The notes under the pieces: model-generated | The model's database searches: none | Told to the model about the DNA's origin: nothing | The model's input: the letters and a program-made list of their open reading frames with translations, nothing else | Position numbers and translations under genes: made by a program | Origin: Pseudomonadota bacterium | GTDB lineage: Bacteria; Pseudomonadota; Alphaproteobacteria; Acetobacterales; Acetobacteraceae | Assembly (NCBI GenBank): GCA_021808545.1 | Contig: JAKBBM010000017.1 | Coordinates: 1 to 40,526, forward strand | Length of the DNA stretch: 40,526 nucleotides | Direction: 5' to 3' | Shown: positions 27,631 through 36,438 of the stretch, piece after piece | Position numbering within the stretch: the stretch's first letter is position 1 | Layout of the letters: each line of letters starts with the position of its first letter

Positions 27631-27676
27631 GTGGGGGGCTTTTTGTAAAAAGCCCCCACACCCCGCAAAAACTTTC
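27631..27676 (+). repeat. Hairpin repeat, copy 2, between convergent acs and sco
   Basis: GTGGGGGGCTTTTT pairs with AAAAAGCCCCCAC around a GTA loop, with one extra G, followed by ACCCCGCAAAAACTTTC. The arms and trailer match the copy at 14-56. It fills the 64-bp gap between two converging genes, where a bidirectional terminator would be expected. As in copy 1, the T and A tracts are inside the stem. Confidence 0.65.
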
Positions 27677-27677
27677 G

Positions 27678-28274
27678 TTAATTCACATGGTCTAGGTCAC
27701 GCGCAACGCCCTTAAGATCGGGCCTTTGTAACCCCATCCTGGCAATCAGGAATTGCGGCTGGCCTTGCCCGTCGAACACATAAACCGCGGCAGAATGGGT
27801 GACGGAATATACGGGCTTCTTCACCACCGAGAACACCACCCGGTAGCGCCGCGCCAGCTGGTAGAGCTGGTCGGGCGTACCACGCAGCCCCACCACATTG
27901 GGCCCGAACAGAGATGTATATTGTGCGAGCACGTCTGGCGTGTCGCGGTCCGGGTCCACGGTTACGAATAAAATCCGTACCCTGCGCGCGGCCACCGGGC
28001 CCATGAGCTTGAGAACGCGGCCAAGATTATACAGCGTGGTCGGGCAAATATCGGTGCAATTCGTATACCCGAAATAGAGCAGGACAATTTTGCCCTTAAA
28101 ATCCGCCGCCGTGACCAGCTTGCCGGTTTCGGCATCGGTCATGGTAAAAGCAAGCCTGGGCACCACGCTCTTTATGCTAACATCCTGGGCTGAAAGTTTA
28201 TGGTGGCAGGCCGCCAGCGCCAGCAAGGGCAGCGCCAAAACCAGCCTTCCAAAAGCGGCCCTCCCGTATCTCAA
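27678..28274 (-). CDS. SCO/SenC-family copper chaperone lipoprotein
   Basis: This 198-aa membrane-anchored thioredoxin-fold protein would deliver copper to the CuA site of cytochrome oxidase or keep its thiols reduced. The N terminus is a lipoprotein signal (LALAAC, C23). The copper ligands are present: CTDIC (C73, C77) and H162 in VTHSAAVY. The start is a TTG at 28274 which overlaps the rmuC stop TGA by two bases. GGAGG lies 7 nt before it, which supports the rare start and translational coupling to rmuC. No cytochrome oxidase genes are in the window. Confidence 0.88.
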   Translation of the reverse strand: MRYGRAAFGRLVLALPLLALAACHHKLSAQDVSIKSVVPRLAFTMTDAETGKLVTAADFKGKIVLLYFGYTNCTDICPTTLYNLGRVLKLMGPVAARRVRILFVTVDPDRDTPDVLAQYTSLFGPNVVGLRGTPDQLYQLARRYRVVFSVVKKPVYSVTHSAAVYVFDGQGQPQFLIARMGLQRPDLKGVARDLDHVN

Positions 28275-29518
28275 TCCTCATCCTCCGCCAGCCCGAGCAG
28301 GGTTTGCGCGGTGCCGCTCTCCACCATCTCCACCGTGCGCAGCACCCGCCCCACGGCGCGTGTGCGCACCCGCGCCTTCTCGATATTATTGCTCATGGCG
28401 CTGGCATTGGCAGCGAGCTTGGCCAGCACATCGTCCATCTTCACCATCTCCCCCCTGGTCGCGCCCAGGAGCTTGCCAATCTCACCCGCGCGCTTTTCCA
28501 GATCCAGCGTGACATGGCCCAAATGGATGGTCTGCAACATGGCGGGCAGCAGGCTGGGGCCCAGAATAATCACCTTCTCCCGCCCGCGTATATCGTCGAT
28601 CAGCCCGGGAATCCGCGCGACCTCGGCGAATAGCCCGTCCGAGGGCAGATACAGGATGGCGAATTCCACCGTCTCCGGCGGGCAGATATATTTTTCGCGG
28701 ATCTTGCGCGCCTCCTGGCGCACACGCGCAGCCAGCCCCTCGCGCGCGGCGCGCTCGGCCTCGGCATCGGCGGCATCGGCCGCCAGCAGCAGGCGCTCAT
28801 AATCCTCAGTCGGGAATTTCGCATCCATTGGCAGCCAGAGCGTCTCGCGCGAGGGCATGCGCAAGGCAAAATCCACCCGTTCGCGCGCGCCCTCGCGCAG
28901 GGCCGCGTTGCGCTGATAAGCACCCGGCGGCAACACTTGCTCAAGCAGCGCGCCCAGCTGCGCCTCGCCCCAGCCGCCGCGCAGCTTCACATTAGAGAAA
29001 AGCCGCTTCAAATCCCCGATCTGGGCGGCGGCGGACTGTACCTCGCCCATCGCCTGCTGCACCTGGGCAAACTGCTCCAGCACCCGGGTGAAGCTTGCCG
29101 TCATCTGCTGCTCCACCGCCTCATGCAGCTTCTCATTCACCGAATTCTGGATGCTGGTCAGGCGCGTTTCCAAAATCTGCGCGGTCTTTTGCGCATCCTC
29201 GGCCGCCTGGCGGCGCAGCCCATCCACCGTGGCGGCCACATTTTGCGTGGCCGCACTCATCTGCTCATAGGATTTGGACAGCGCATCGGTGGTGCCAGAC
29301 TGAATGGCGGCCAGCAGCCGCCCCTCCACCGCCGCCAGATCCTTGCGTACGAACTCCGCTTCGGCCCGGTTGCCAGCCAACAATTTCTCCAATGTCAGGT
29401 TAAGCTGAAGCGGACCCACGCGCGCCGCGCGCCAAGCCAGCCCCGCGAGAATAAGCGCGCCCAGCGCCAAAAGGGCTGCCAAGCCCGGCAGAATCTCGAT
29501 CATCATGCGGACGATCAT
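28271..29518 (-). CDS. rmuC: DNA recombination protein RmuC
   Basis: This 415-aa protein has an N-terminal membrane anchor (about residues 9-28) and a long coiled-coil region (about 45-170). The RmuC domain carries LFSNVKLRGGWGEAQLGALL and the later LPSDGLFAEVARIPGL block. RmuC limits DNA inversions at short repeats, and a nuclease-like fold is suggested for the family, but its biochemistry is not settled. The start may be the ATG at 29518 or the ATGs at 29506 and 29503, and no strong ribosome site distinguishes them. It is the first gene of a two-gene unit with sco; coupling to a copper chaperone has no obvious functional reason. Confidence 0.92.
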   Translation of the reverse strand: MIVRMMIEILPGLAALLALGALILAGLAWRAARVGPLQLNLTLEKLLAGNRAEAEFVRKDLAAVEGRLLAAIQSGTTDALSKSYEQMSAATQNVAATVDGLRRQAAEDAQKTAQILETRLTSIQNSVNEKLHEAVEQQMTASFTRVLEQFAQVQQAMGEVQSAAAQIGDLKRLFSNVKLRGGWGEAQLGALLEQVLPPGAYQRNAALREGARERVDFALRMPSRETLWLPMDAKFPTEDYERLLLAADAADAEAERAAREGLAARVRQEARKIREKYICPPETVEFAILYLPSDGLFAEVARIPGLIDDIRGREKVIILGPSLLPAMLQTIHLGHVTLDLEKRAGEIGKLLGATRGEMVKMDDVLAKLAANASAMSNNIEKARVRTRAVGRVLRTVEMVESGTAQTLLGLAEDED

Positions 29519-29586
29519 AGCAAAACTTGCGAGTCGCGAACAAAACCCGCTTCTGTTACACTGCCCACATATCGGAGGCTTGAAAC

Positions 29587-30504
29587 ATGAACAGCGCCGT
29601 CACCCTGATCGCCCTTTTCGTCATCCTGGCTGGCATCGCGGTCCTGCATTTCCTCGCCATGCCGCTGGTGGGCGGCGCGCTGATCGTGGTTGGCTTTATT
29701 CTGGGCCTTACCTTACGCACATGTGCGGAATGGGAGCGCGCGGTGGTGCTGTTCCTGGGCCGGTTCGCGGGTGTGCGCGGACCGGGGCTTTATTTTCTTA
29801 TCCCCGCTTTCGAAACTGTTTATGCCGTGGTGGATACGCGCCGGCAAAGCTCGCGCATCTCGGCCGAGGATACGCTGACGGCGGATGCCGTCTCCGTCAC
29901 CATGGATTCCATCATGTTCTGGCGGGTGCAGGATGTGAAGCGCGCGGCCACCGAACTCACCGATTACCGCAACATGATCGCCCAGGTGGCGCAGACCAGC
30001 CTGCGCGAGGTGATCTCGGCCACCACACTGAATGACATTCTCTCCAACCGCGAGGCCATGGATGAAAAGCTGCAAGCACTGATCCGCCGCAAATCCGAGG
30101 GCTGGGGCATTGGCGATATCGCGGTGGAAATCCGCGATGTGAAAATCCCGCCCGAGCTGAACGATGCGATGAGCCGCAACGCCCAGGCGGAGAAAGAGAA
30201 ACAAGCGCGCGTCACGCTGGCCAGCGCCGAAATCGCCATTGCCCAGCAAATTGCCGCGGCGGCCGAGATTTACGCGCACAGTCCGGCAGCCCTGAAAATC
30301 CGGCAGATGGGGCTGATTTACGACATGAATAAAGATCGCGGCGTGACCATTCTGGTGCCGACCGACATGGCCAACGCGCTGGGGGCCTCCATCGCCCTTA
30401 ATGTCTCCAATGCGCCGCCCCCCACGCCATCCCGCCCGTCTGCCCCGCCAACCATGCCGGGCTCGGTGCCGCCCGTGCAAGATAACACACTGAATATGCC
30501 CTAA
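29587..30504 (+). CDS. Slipin (SPFH/stomatin-like membrane protein)
   Basis: This 305-aa protein has two adjacent N-terminal hydrophobic segments (about 5-25 and 27-45), followed by an SPFH/Band-7 domain starting TCAEWERAVVLFLGRFAGVR. A coiled-coil stretch rich in E, A and K and a proline-rich tail (about 278-300) follow. Slipins form oligomers at the inner membrane and are often paired with a NfeD protease; no nfeD is adjacent here. GGAGG lies 8 nt before the ATG. It diverges from rmuC by 68 bp, and its stop overlaps the dnaQ stop by 4 nt on the opposite strand. Confidence 0.88.
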   Translation: MNSAVTLIALFVILAGIAVLHFLAMPLVGGALIVVGFILGLTLRTCAEWERAVVLFLGRFAGVRGPGLYFLIPAFETVYAVVDTRRQSSRISAEDTLTADAVSVTMDSIMFWRVQDVKRAATELTDYRNMIAQVAQTSLREVISATTLNDILSNREAMDEKLQALIRRKSEGWGIGDIAVEIRDVKIPPELNDAMSRNAQAEKEKQARVTLASAEIAIAQQIAAAAEIYAHSPAALKIRQMGLIYDMNKDRGVTILVPTDMANALGASIALNVSNAPPPTPSRPSAPPTMPGSVPPVQDNTLNMP

Positions 30505-31175
30505 TCCTTCAGCCAGAGGGGGGCCTTGAGTTTCGCGATAAACGCCTCATGCGCGGCGCGGGCCTCCTCGCTCACCATAATCGGCCGAGGCGTGCGCTGG
30601 GCGGGCGCCTCATACTGGGCCAGGGGCAATGCCTGCTCGGTCTCCAAGGTCAGGCCGCGCTGGCGCCCGCCGGTCAGCTCCACATACACATCGGCCAGAA
30701 GCTGACAGTCCAGCAGCGCGTTATGGGTGGTGCGGGCGGATAAATCGATATCGAAGCGCCGGCACAGCGCATCCAGGCTGTTGGGCATGCCGGGGAAACG
30801 CTGCTTGGCCAGCACCAGCGTATCCACCATCCGCGCTTTATCCAGGGGCGGACGGCCAACACGCTCCAGCTCGGCGCTGATAAAGCCGAAATCGAACGGC
30901 GCGTTGTGGGCGACCAGCGGGGAATCGGCAAAGAATGCCAGCATTGCCGCGGCCACCTCGGCGAATTTCGGCTTGCCCTCGACATGCGCATTGGTAATCC
31001 CATGCACGCGGGTACTCTCGGCCGGAATGTCGCGCTCGGGGTCCAGCAGCGCGTAAAATTGCTCACCGGTTGGCAGATCGTTGAACAGCTCGATCGCCGC
31101 GATCTCGATCACCCGGTCGCCGGTTAAGGGCTCAAAGCCCGTGGTCTCGGTGTCGAACAGAATAGACCGGCTCAC
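30501..31175 (-). CDS. dnaQ: DNA polymerase III epsilon subunit (3'-5' proofreading exonuclease)
   Basis: This 224-aa DEDDh exonuclease corrects errors during replication. Exo I is FDTETTG (D8, E10), Exo II is HNAPFDFGFI, and Exo III is HNALLDCQLLADVY. The C terminus contains a likely alpha-subunit tether region. It is the last gene of aroE-coaE-dnaQ, with ATGA overlap to coaE. This arrangement is common in alphaproteobacteria, so the holoenzyme epsilon is much more likely than a stand-alone RNase T-like protein. Confidence 0.93.
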   Translation of the reverse strand: MSRSILFDTETTGFEPLTGDRVIEIAAIELFNDLPTGEQFYALLDPERDIPAESTRVHGITNAHVEGKPKFAEVAAAMLAFFADSPLVAHNAPFDFGFISAELERVGRPPLDKARMVDTLVLAKQRFPGMPNSLDALCRRFDIDLSARTTHNALLDCQLLADVYVELTGGRQRGLTLETEQALPLAQYEAPAQRTPRPIMVSEEARAAHEAFIAKLKAPLWLKD

Positions 31176-31756
31176 AGCCCCAGCTCCGCAATCAGCCGCG
31201 CCACCTGCGCTTGGGTGTCCGCCAGCGTGCCGCCTGTCTCGATCACCATATCCGCCAGCTCGCGCTTTCGCGCATCTGGCATTTGCCGGGCGATAATCGC
31301 CTCGATTTGCGCCAGCGGCAGCCCGCGCGCCGCAACACGCGCAATCTGCGTCTCACGCGGGCAGGAAACGGTAATCACCTTGTAAAACCTGTCTCGCGCG
31401 CCGGATTCGAGCAAAAGCGGTATATCCAGCAGCACCGCCGGGCGGCCCTCGGCCCGGGCATGGGCCATGAAATCCGCCTCGGCCGCGCGCACCAGCGGGT
31501 GCATGATGCCCTCCAGCCGCCGCATCTGCGCGGCATCGTCCAAAACCAGGGCGCGCAGGGCGGCACGGTCCAGCACGCCATCGCGCACCGTGCCGGGAAA
31601 TGCCGCCGCCAGGGCGGGAATGGCCGCGCCATCCGGCGCTTGCAGCGCGTGCACCGCTTTATCGGCATTAAAAGCGGGGATGCCGCACGCCTCGAACATC
31701 GCCGCCACGGTGGATTTGCCCATGCCAATCCCGCCGGTTAAACCCAGAACCTTCAT
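31172..31756 (-). CDS. coaE: Dephospho-CoA kinase
   Basis: This 194-aa P-loop kinase performs the last step of coenzyme A synthesis, phosphorylating the ribose 3'-OH of dephospho-CoA. Walker A is GLTGGIGMGKST (residues 5-16), the CoA-domain marks include FNADKAVHAL, and LLDIPLLLESGA is the family signature. The length is normal. Overlaps by 4 nt on both sides (with aroE and dnaQ) show a coupled operon. Confidence 0.95.
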   Translation of the reverse strand: MKVLGLTGGIGMGKSTVAAMFEACGIPAFNADKAVHALQAPDGAAIPALAAAFPGTVRDGVLDRAALRALVLDDAAQMRRLEGIMHPLVRAAEADFMAHARAEGRPAVLLDIPLLLESGARDRFYKVITVSCPRETQIARVAARGLPLAQIEAIIARQMPDARKRELADMVIETGGTLADTQAQVARLIAELGL

Positions 31757-32577
31757 GCCGCGACAATCCGGTATAAGTCGTCATCCACATCGGGGGTTAC
31801 CCCGAACCAGGCGGCAAAACCGGGGACAGCCTGGTGCAGCAACATCCCCAGCCCCTCCACCGCGGCCAAGCCGCGCGCCCGGGCCGCTTCCAGCAGGGGC
31901 GTTTGCAGCGGGGCGTAAACAATGTCGGCCACGGCCAGCCCCGGGGCGGCGCGGTCCAGCGCCATGTCCAGCGGCGGGTTATGCACCATGCCGAGCGAGG
32001 TGGTGTTGACCAGCAGCGCATAATCGCCCAGCGCCGCTTCCCGGCTTTCCCAAGGCAGCACGCGCGCGCCCGGCAGCGCCTGGGCCAAGGCTTTGGCGCG
32101 CTCTGGCGAGCGATTGCAGATTGTCACCGGCGCACCTTCATCCTGCAAGGCGGCGGCAATGGCGCGCGCGGCCCCGCCAGCGCCCAGAATCAGCACCGGG
32201 CCCGCCCCCGGTGCTACGCCCTGCGCGCGCAGATTGGCGGTAAAGCCGTAGCCATCCGTATTGCGGCCCTCAATGCCTTCGGGGGTAAAAAGCAGCGTGT
32301 TCACCGCCCCGGCGCGGCGGGCGAAATCCGCCACCCGGTCGCACACGGCAAATGCCGCCTCTTTATGCGGCAAGGTGACATTAGCGCCGGCAAACCCTGC
32401 CCGGGCCAGGGCGCGCACCACATCGGCAAAATGCTGGGGCGCCACGGGCAGCGGAATATAGGCCCCGTCAATGCCGTGGCGGTTCAGCCAGGTGCCGTGG
32501 ATCCGGGGGGAGCGGGAGTGCGCGACCGGCCAGCCGATGACACCGGCGGACCGGGCGGAGCCGGTAAGGAGTCGCAT
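31753..32577 (-). CDS. aroE: Shikimate dehydrogenase (NADP+)
   Basis: This 274-aa enzyme reduces 3-dehydroshikimate to shikimate in aromatic amino acid synthesis. The substrate site is PVAHSRSPRIHG, the catalytic lysine is in NVTLPHKEAAF, and the NADP-binding turn is ILGAGGAARAIAAAL followed by NRSPERA. The ATG at 32577 was preferred because family similarity begins directly after it; an in-frame ATG at 32601 adds eight residues. The start lies inside the 3' end of the upstream glycosyltransferase frame (94-nt overlap in another frame). Confidence 0.94.
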   Translation of the reverse strand: MRLLTGSARSAGVIGWPVAHSRSPRIHGTWLNRHGIDGAYIPLPVAPQHFADVVRALARAGFAGANVTLPHKEAAFAVCDRVADFARRAGAVNTLLFTPEGIEGRNTDGYGFTANLRAQGVAPGAGPVLILGAGGAARAIAAALQDEGAPVTICNRSPERAKALAQALPGARVLPWESREAALGDYALLVNTTSLGMVHNPPLDMALDRAAPGLAVADIVYAPLQTPLLEAARARGLAAVEGLGMLLHQAVPGFAAWFGVTPDVDDDLYRIVAA

Positions 32578-33698
32578 AAAGGCACACCACCACGGCGCCA
32601 TGCACTTGCCAAGAGCAGCATCAGCACCAGCGGCACGGCATGGGCGAATTGCGGCGTCCAGGGCAGCAGCCCGGGGCCAAACCAGACCAAGAAGAACAAA
32701 ACCGGCTCGCCCGGCGCAAAGCCGGTGGCCAGCCGGTCCTTGATCAGCAAGGCCACCGCCAGGGTCACGCCCAGCAGATCGTAATCATGCAGATACGGAC
32801 AGGCCAGGGCCGAGAGGATGAGCAGCGCCGGCACGGACCGCGTTTTGAGCGCCAGCGTAATCGCGGCCAGGCTCGTCAGGGCCTGGAGGATGAGTGCCGC
32901 CTTAACCCCCAGCGGCCGCGCCAGCGCAAACAGGCTGATCAGCCCGCCTGAGAATTCCGGCGGCTGGCCGGTCAGCAGCACGCGGGTCATCATCGGGCTG
33001 GTGTAATGCATAAACCCCGTCCAGGCGGCCGGGCCAAACGCCCAGAGCGACGCGGCCGCGAGCAGCAAGGCAGCCAGCACGGCATAGGCAAAGGCCAAAG
33101 GCGCGCGGCGCAGCAGCACCAAGGGCAGCACCAGCCCCAATTGCGGTTTGATGGTGGCAAGCCCAATCAGCGTGCCGCCCAGACGCGGGCGGCGCGCCAG
33201 CAACAACAGCCCGCCGCCCAGCAGTGCTGTCATCAGTGCCGCGTTCTGGTGCTCCATCAGGCTTTCCAGGCTGGCCGGCGCCGTGAGCATGGCAAGCACG
33301 AACCACCAGCTTTGCCCGGCGAAGCGCAGCACCAACGCCAGCGCCAGCAGGCTCAGCGCATCGAAGGCGAACACCGCATGCCAAGGCGAGAGCCAGCCAA
33401 ACCCGGCGGCCAGCAGCCCGTAGCTGGGCGGGTAGCTCCACAGATGATAAGGCAGCCTGCCGTACAAGCCTTCCAAAAACGCCTGATAAGCCGTGTGGTT
33501 GAACAAGATGGGTAATTGGTGGTGCAGGAACAAAAAGCCCCCGGCCCAGAAATCTAGCCCGTCGCGCAGCGCCTTGCCCACCATGCCGTGCCGGTCGCCC
33601 CAAAAAATCGCATAGGCTTCGCCCAGCGAGGGCAGCATGCACAAAACGGCCAGCAGAATGAGGCGCAACCGGGGCGGGAATTGACTTTTTTCGGCCAT
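32484..33698 (-). CDS. GT87/DUF2029-type membrane glycosyltransferase
   Basis: This 404-aa polytopic membrane protein has about ten predicted helices and is of the alpha-mannosyltransferase-like GT87 (DUF2029) type. Those enzymes use polyprenyl-phosphate sugars on the outer face of the membrane. Visible marks are the early acidic loop after TM1 (RDGLDFWAGG) and the aromatic PYHLWSYPPSY block. The last roughly 30 residues are a proline- and serine-rich tail encoded inside aroE, which may be non-essential or a late stop. The ATG at 33698 was chosen because the extension to 33764 is basic and lies in the divergent argD promoter. The substrate is unknown. Confidence 0.72.
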   Translation of the reverse strand: MAEKSQFPPRLRLILLAVLCMLPSLGEAYAIFWGDRHGMVGKALRDGLDFWAGGFLFLHHQLPILFNHTAYQAFLEGLYGRLPYHLWSYPPSYGLLAAGFGWLSPWHAVFAFDALSLLALALVLRFAGQSWWFVLAMLTAPASLESLMEHQNAALMTALLGGGLLLLARRPRLGGTLIGLATIKPQLGLVLPLVLLRRAPLAFAYAVLAALLLAAASLWAFGPAAWTGFMHYTSPMMTRVLLTGQPPEFSGGLISLFALARPLGVKAALILQALTSLAAITLALKTRSVPALLILSALACPYLHDYDLLGVTLAVALLIKDRLATGFAPGEPVLFFLVWFGPGLLPWTPQFAHAVPLVLMLLLASAWRRGGVPLCDSLPAPPGPPVSSAGRSRTPAPPGSTAPG

Positions 33699-33741
33699 GT
33701 GGGCTTTATTCCGGGCTTTCCGACGCCTTGAAAGCATATTC

Positions 33742-34935
33742 ATGATCTCCGCGCTAATGCCCAATTATAATCGGGCCGATCTTGCCTTCGACCATGGCCA
33801 GGGGGCCTGGCTGTTCGATATGCGGGGACAACGATATCTCGATTTCGGCGCGGGCATCGCCACCTCCGCGCTCGGCCATGCGCATCCGCATCTGGTGCAG
33901 GCCATTGCCGGGCAGGCGGCCAAGCTCATTCATGTCTCCAATCTCTACCGCATACCCCAGGCCGAACAGCTGGCCGCACGGCTGGTTGCCGCCAGCTTCG
34001 CCGATAGCGTGTTCTTCTGCAATTCCGGGGCCGAGGCAAATGAAGGGCTGGTCAAGGCCATCCGTAAAACCCAGGCCGATGCCGGGCGGCCCGAGCGCTA
34101 CCGGGTGATCTGCTTCACGGGCGCCTTCCATGGCCGCACGCTGGCCATGATCTCGGCCACCGGCAATGCAAAATATCTGGAAGGATTCGGCCCGCCGGTT
34201 GAGGGGTTCGACCATGTGCCCTTCAACGATCTGGCCGCCGCGCGCGCCGCCATCGGACCCGAAACGGCGGGCATATTGGTCGAGCCGGTACAAGGCGAGG
34301 GCGGGGTGCGCCCGGCCGATCCGGCCTTTTTGCGGGGCTTACGCGCGCTGTGCGACGAGCATGGCCTGCTGCTGGGGTTTGACGAGGTGCAAACCGGCAT
34401 GGGCCGCAGCGGCAAGCTCTTCGCGCATGAATGGGCCGGGGTGACGCCGGATGTGATGTCGCTGGCCAAGGGCATTGGCGGCGGCTTTCCGCTGGGTGCC
34501 GTGCTGGCGCGCGAAAACGTGGCCCAGGCGCTCAAGCCCGGCAGCCATGGCACCACGTTTGGCGGCGGGCCGCTGGCCTGTGCTGCGGGCAATGCGGTGC
34601 TCGATGTTATCCTGGCCGACGGATTTTTAGACCAGGTGAATGAAACCGCCGCCTATCTGCGCGCGGGGCTCACGGCGCTGGTGGCGCGCCATCCGCGCAT
34701 CTTCACCGAAGTGCGGGGCGCGGGACTGCTGCTGGGGCTGAAATGCGCCGCGCCCAATGGCGATGTGCAGGCCACCGCCCTGGCCCGCGGGCTGCTCACC
34801 GTGGCGGCGGGCGAGAATGTGCTGCGCCTTGCCCCGCCGCTAATCGTCACCCGCGAGGAATGCGATACCGCCCTCGCCCTGCTGGATAAAACCGCCCAAA
34901 GCCTGACCCAGACAACGGAGATCACCACCCCATGA
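33742..34935 (+). CDS. argD: Acetylornithine aminotransferase
   Basis: This 397-aa class III PLP aminotransferase acts in arginine synthesis; many also act on succinyldiaminopimelate for lysine. Marks are [20 protein letters not shown] at the start, [53 protein letters not shown], and the PLP lysine in [17 protein letters not shown]. The ATG at 33742 ([10 protein letters not shown]) is the family-like start. It overlaps argF by 4 nt (ATGA), so the two enzymes are translated together. An alternative substrate such as a diamine is possible but less likely next to argF. Confidence 0.92.
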   Translation: MISALMPNYNRADLAFDHGQGAWLFDMRGQRYLDFGAGIATSALGHAHPHLVQAIAGQAAKLIHVSNLYRIPQAEQLAARLVAASFADSVFFCNSGAEANEGLVKAIRKTQADAGRPERYRVICFTGAFHGRTLAMISATGNAKYLEGFGPPVEGFDHVPFNDLAAARAAIGPETAGILVEPVQGEGGVRPADPAFLRGLRALCDEHGLLLGFDEVQTGMGRSGKLFAHEWAGVTPDVMSLAKGIGGGFPLGAVLARENVAQALKPGSHGTTFGGGPLACAAGNAVLDVILADGFLDQVNETAAYLRAGLTALVARHPRIFTEVRGAGLLLGLKCAAPNGDVQATALARGLLTVAAGENVLRLAPPLIVTREECDTALALLDKTAQSLTQTTEITTP

Positions 34936-35867
34936 GCGCGGCCGTGGATTTGCGCGCTGGCGCGCCCAAGCATTTTCTCGACATCAAGGATTTTACGCCA
35001 GCCGAATTGCGCGCCTTGCTGGACTCCGCCGCGCACTATAAGCGCGCCGGCCGCACGGGCAAAAAGCCGCTCACCGGCAAGACGCTGGCCATGATTTTCG
35101 AGAAACCCTCCACCCGCACCCGGGTTTCCTTCGAGGTGGCGGTACGCGCGCTGGGCGGCGATGCCATTGTGCTCTCAGCGCGGGACATGCAGCTTGGCCG
35201 GGGCGAGACCATTGCCGATACCGCCAATGTACTCTCACGCTTTGTCGACGGCATCATGCTGCGCACCAACGCGGCCGAAAAACTGCACGAGCTGGCCCGC
35301 CATGCCAACGTGCCGGTGATCAACGGCCTGACGGACCTGTCCCATCCCTGCCAGATCATGGCCGATATGCTCACGTTTGAGGAACATCGCGGCCCGGTGG
35401 CGGCGCGGAAGATCGCCTGGGTGGGCGATGGCAATAATGTCGCCGCTTCCTTCATTGAGGCGGCGGCGCGCTTTGGCTTTACCCTGCATCTGGCCTGCCC
35501 GCCCGGCTACTGGCCGCGCGCGGAAGTGCTGGAATGGGCGCGCGATGAGGGCGCGGATGTGGAGGTGACGATCGAGCCTGAAGCCGCGGTGGCTGGCGCG
35601 GCTTGTGTCGTCACCGATACCTGGCTCTCAATGTCCGATTCCGTGGACCAGGCAGCGGCGCGCGCGGCGACGTTCGCGCCCTACCAGGTCACCCCGGCTC
35701 TGATGGCGCTGGCGGCGGAGGGGGCGATTTTCCAGCATTGCCTGCCCGCGCACCGGGGCGAGGAAGTGGCCGCCGCGGTGATTGATGGCCCGGCCTCGGT
35801 GGTGTTCGACGAGGCCGAAAACCGCCTGCACGCGCAAAAAGCCATCCTGGCCTGGTGCATGGGCTAA
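34932..35867 (+). CDS. argF: Ornithine carbamoyltransferase
   Basis: This 311-aa cytosolic enzyme makes citrulline from ornithine and carbamoyl phosphate. The carbamoyl phosphate motif is [14 protein letters not shown], followed by [15 protein letters not shown] (the HPCQ pair), [10 protein letters not shown] in place of the usual SMG-type ornithine loop, and [11 protein letters not shown]. The length is as expected. It is coupled to argD by ATGA. The SMSDSVDQ variant is common enough in alphaproteobacterial-type enzymes that I do not treat it as a defect. Confidence 0.95.
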   Translation: MSAAVDLRAGAPKHFLDIKDFTPAELRALLDSAAHYKRAGRTGKKPLTGKTLAMIFEKPSTRTRVSFEVAVRALGGDAIVLSARDMQLGRGETIADTANVLSRFVDGIMLRTNAAEKLHELARHANVPVINGLTDLSHPCQIMADMLTFEEHRGPVAARKIAWVGDGNNVAASFIEAAARFGFTLHLACPPGYWPRAEVLEWARDEGADVEVTIEPEAAVAGAACVVTDTWLSMSDSVDQAAARAATFAPYQVTPALMALAAEGAIFQHCLPAHRGEEVAAAVIDGPASVVFDEAENRLHAQKAILAWCMG

Positions 35868-35883
35868 AAAAGCCCTGGCAGCC

Positions 35884-36438
35884 TCAGCCCGGCTCGCGCC
35901 ATATTTTCACCCGCGCTTTGCCATGGGCGCGCTCGGCCAAAGGCTCGGGCGTGTCCAGCGCCTCGCTTGGCCCCAGCTCGGCCACGATAATGGCCCCCAA
36001 AGCCAGATATCCGCGCGCGCGCAGCGCCGAAAGCGCCCTTAGCACCAGATTCTGGCCGTAAGGCGGGTCCAGAAAGACCAGATCATGCGGTGTACCCAAA
36101 GGTGGCGCCAACGCATCGCCCGCCACGATCTGGGTGGCATCGCCAGCCCCGCAGGCCGCGATATTGGCGCGCAACGCCGCCAAGGCCGGGGGGGATTGCT
36201 CAACAAACAAAGCCTCATCCGCCCCGCGTGAGAGCGCTTCCAACCCATATGCGCCGGTGCCGGCAAACACGTCCAAAACCTTTGCGCCGCGCAGCGTGCA
36301 CCAGGGCGCATGAGCCAGAATATCGAACACCGCCTGGCGGGCGCGCGAGGACGTGGGGCGTGTGTCCAGCCCTGGCGGCGCCATCAGCCGCCGCCCGCGC
36401 CAGCGCCCCGCAATGATGCGCGGGCCCGTGGCGCTCAT
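35884..36438 (-). CDS. rsmD: 16S rRNA (guanine(966)-N(2))-methyltransferase
   Basis: This 184-aa SAM-dependent methyltransferase modifies G966 of 16S rRNA. It has the opening IIAGRWRGRRLMAPPGLDTRPTSS-type block (about residues 8-31), motif I VLDVFAGTGAYGLEALSRGA and the catalytic FLDPPYGQ. It overlaps the rluB stop by 4 nt, forming an RNA-modification pair that often sits together. Its end lies 16 bp from the convergent argF end. Confidence 0.93.
   Translation of the reverse strand: MSATGPRIIAGRWRGRRLMAPPGLDTRPTSSRARQAVFDILAHAPWCTLRGAKVLDVFAGTGAYGLEALSRGADEALFVEQSPPALAALRANIAACGAGDATQIVAGDALAPPLGTPHDLVFLDPPYGQNLVLRALSALRARGYLALGAIIVAELGPSEALDTPEPLAERAHGKARVKIWREPG

Noticed and set aside
26171-27661. 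496-codon open frame on the minus strand opposite acs
   Set aside because: Antisense to a fully conserved acetyl-CoA synthetase; the product is H/G/Q-rich and has no family signature.
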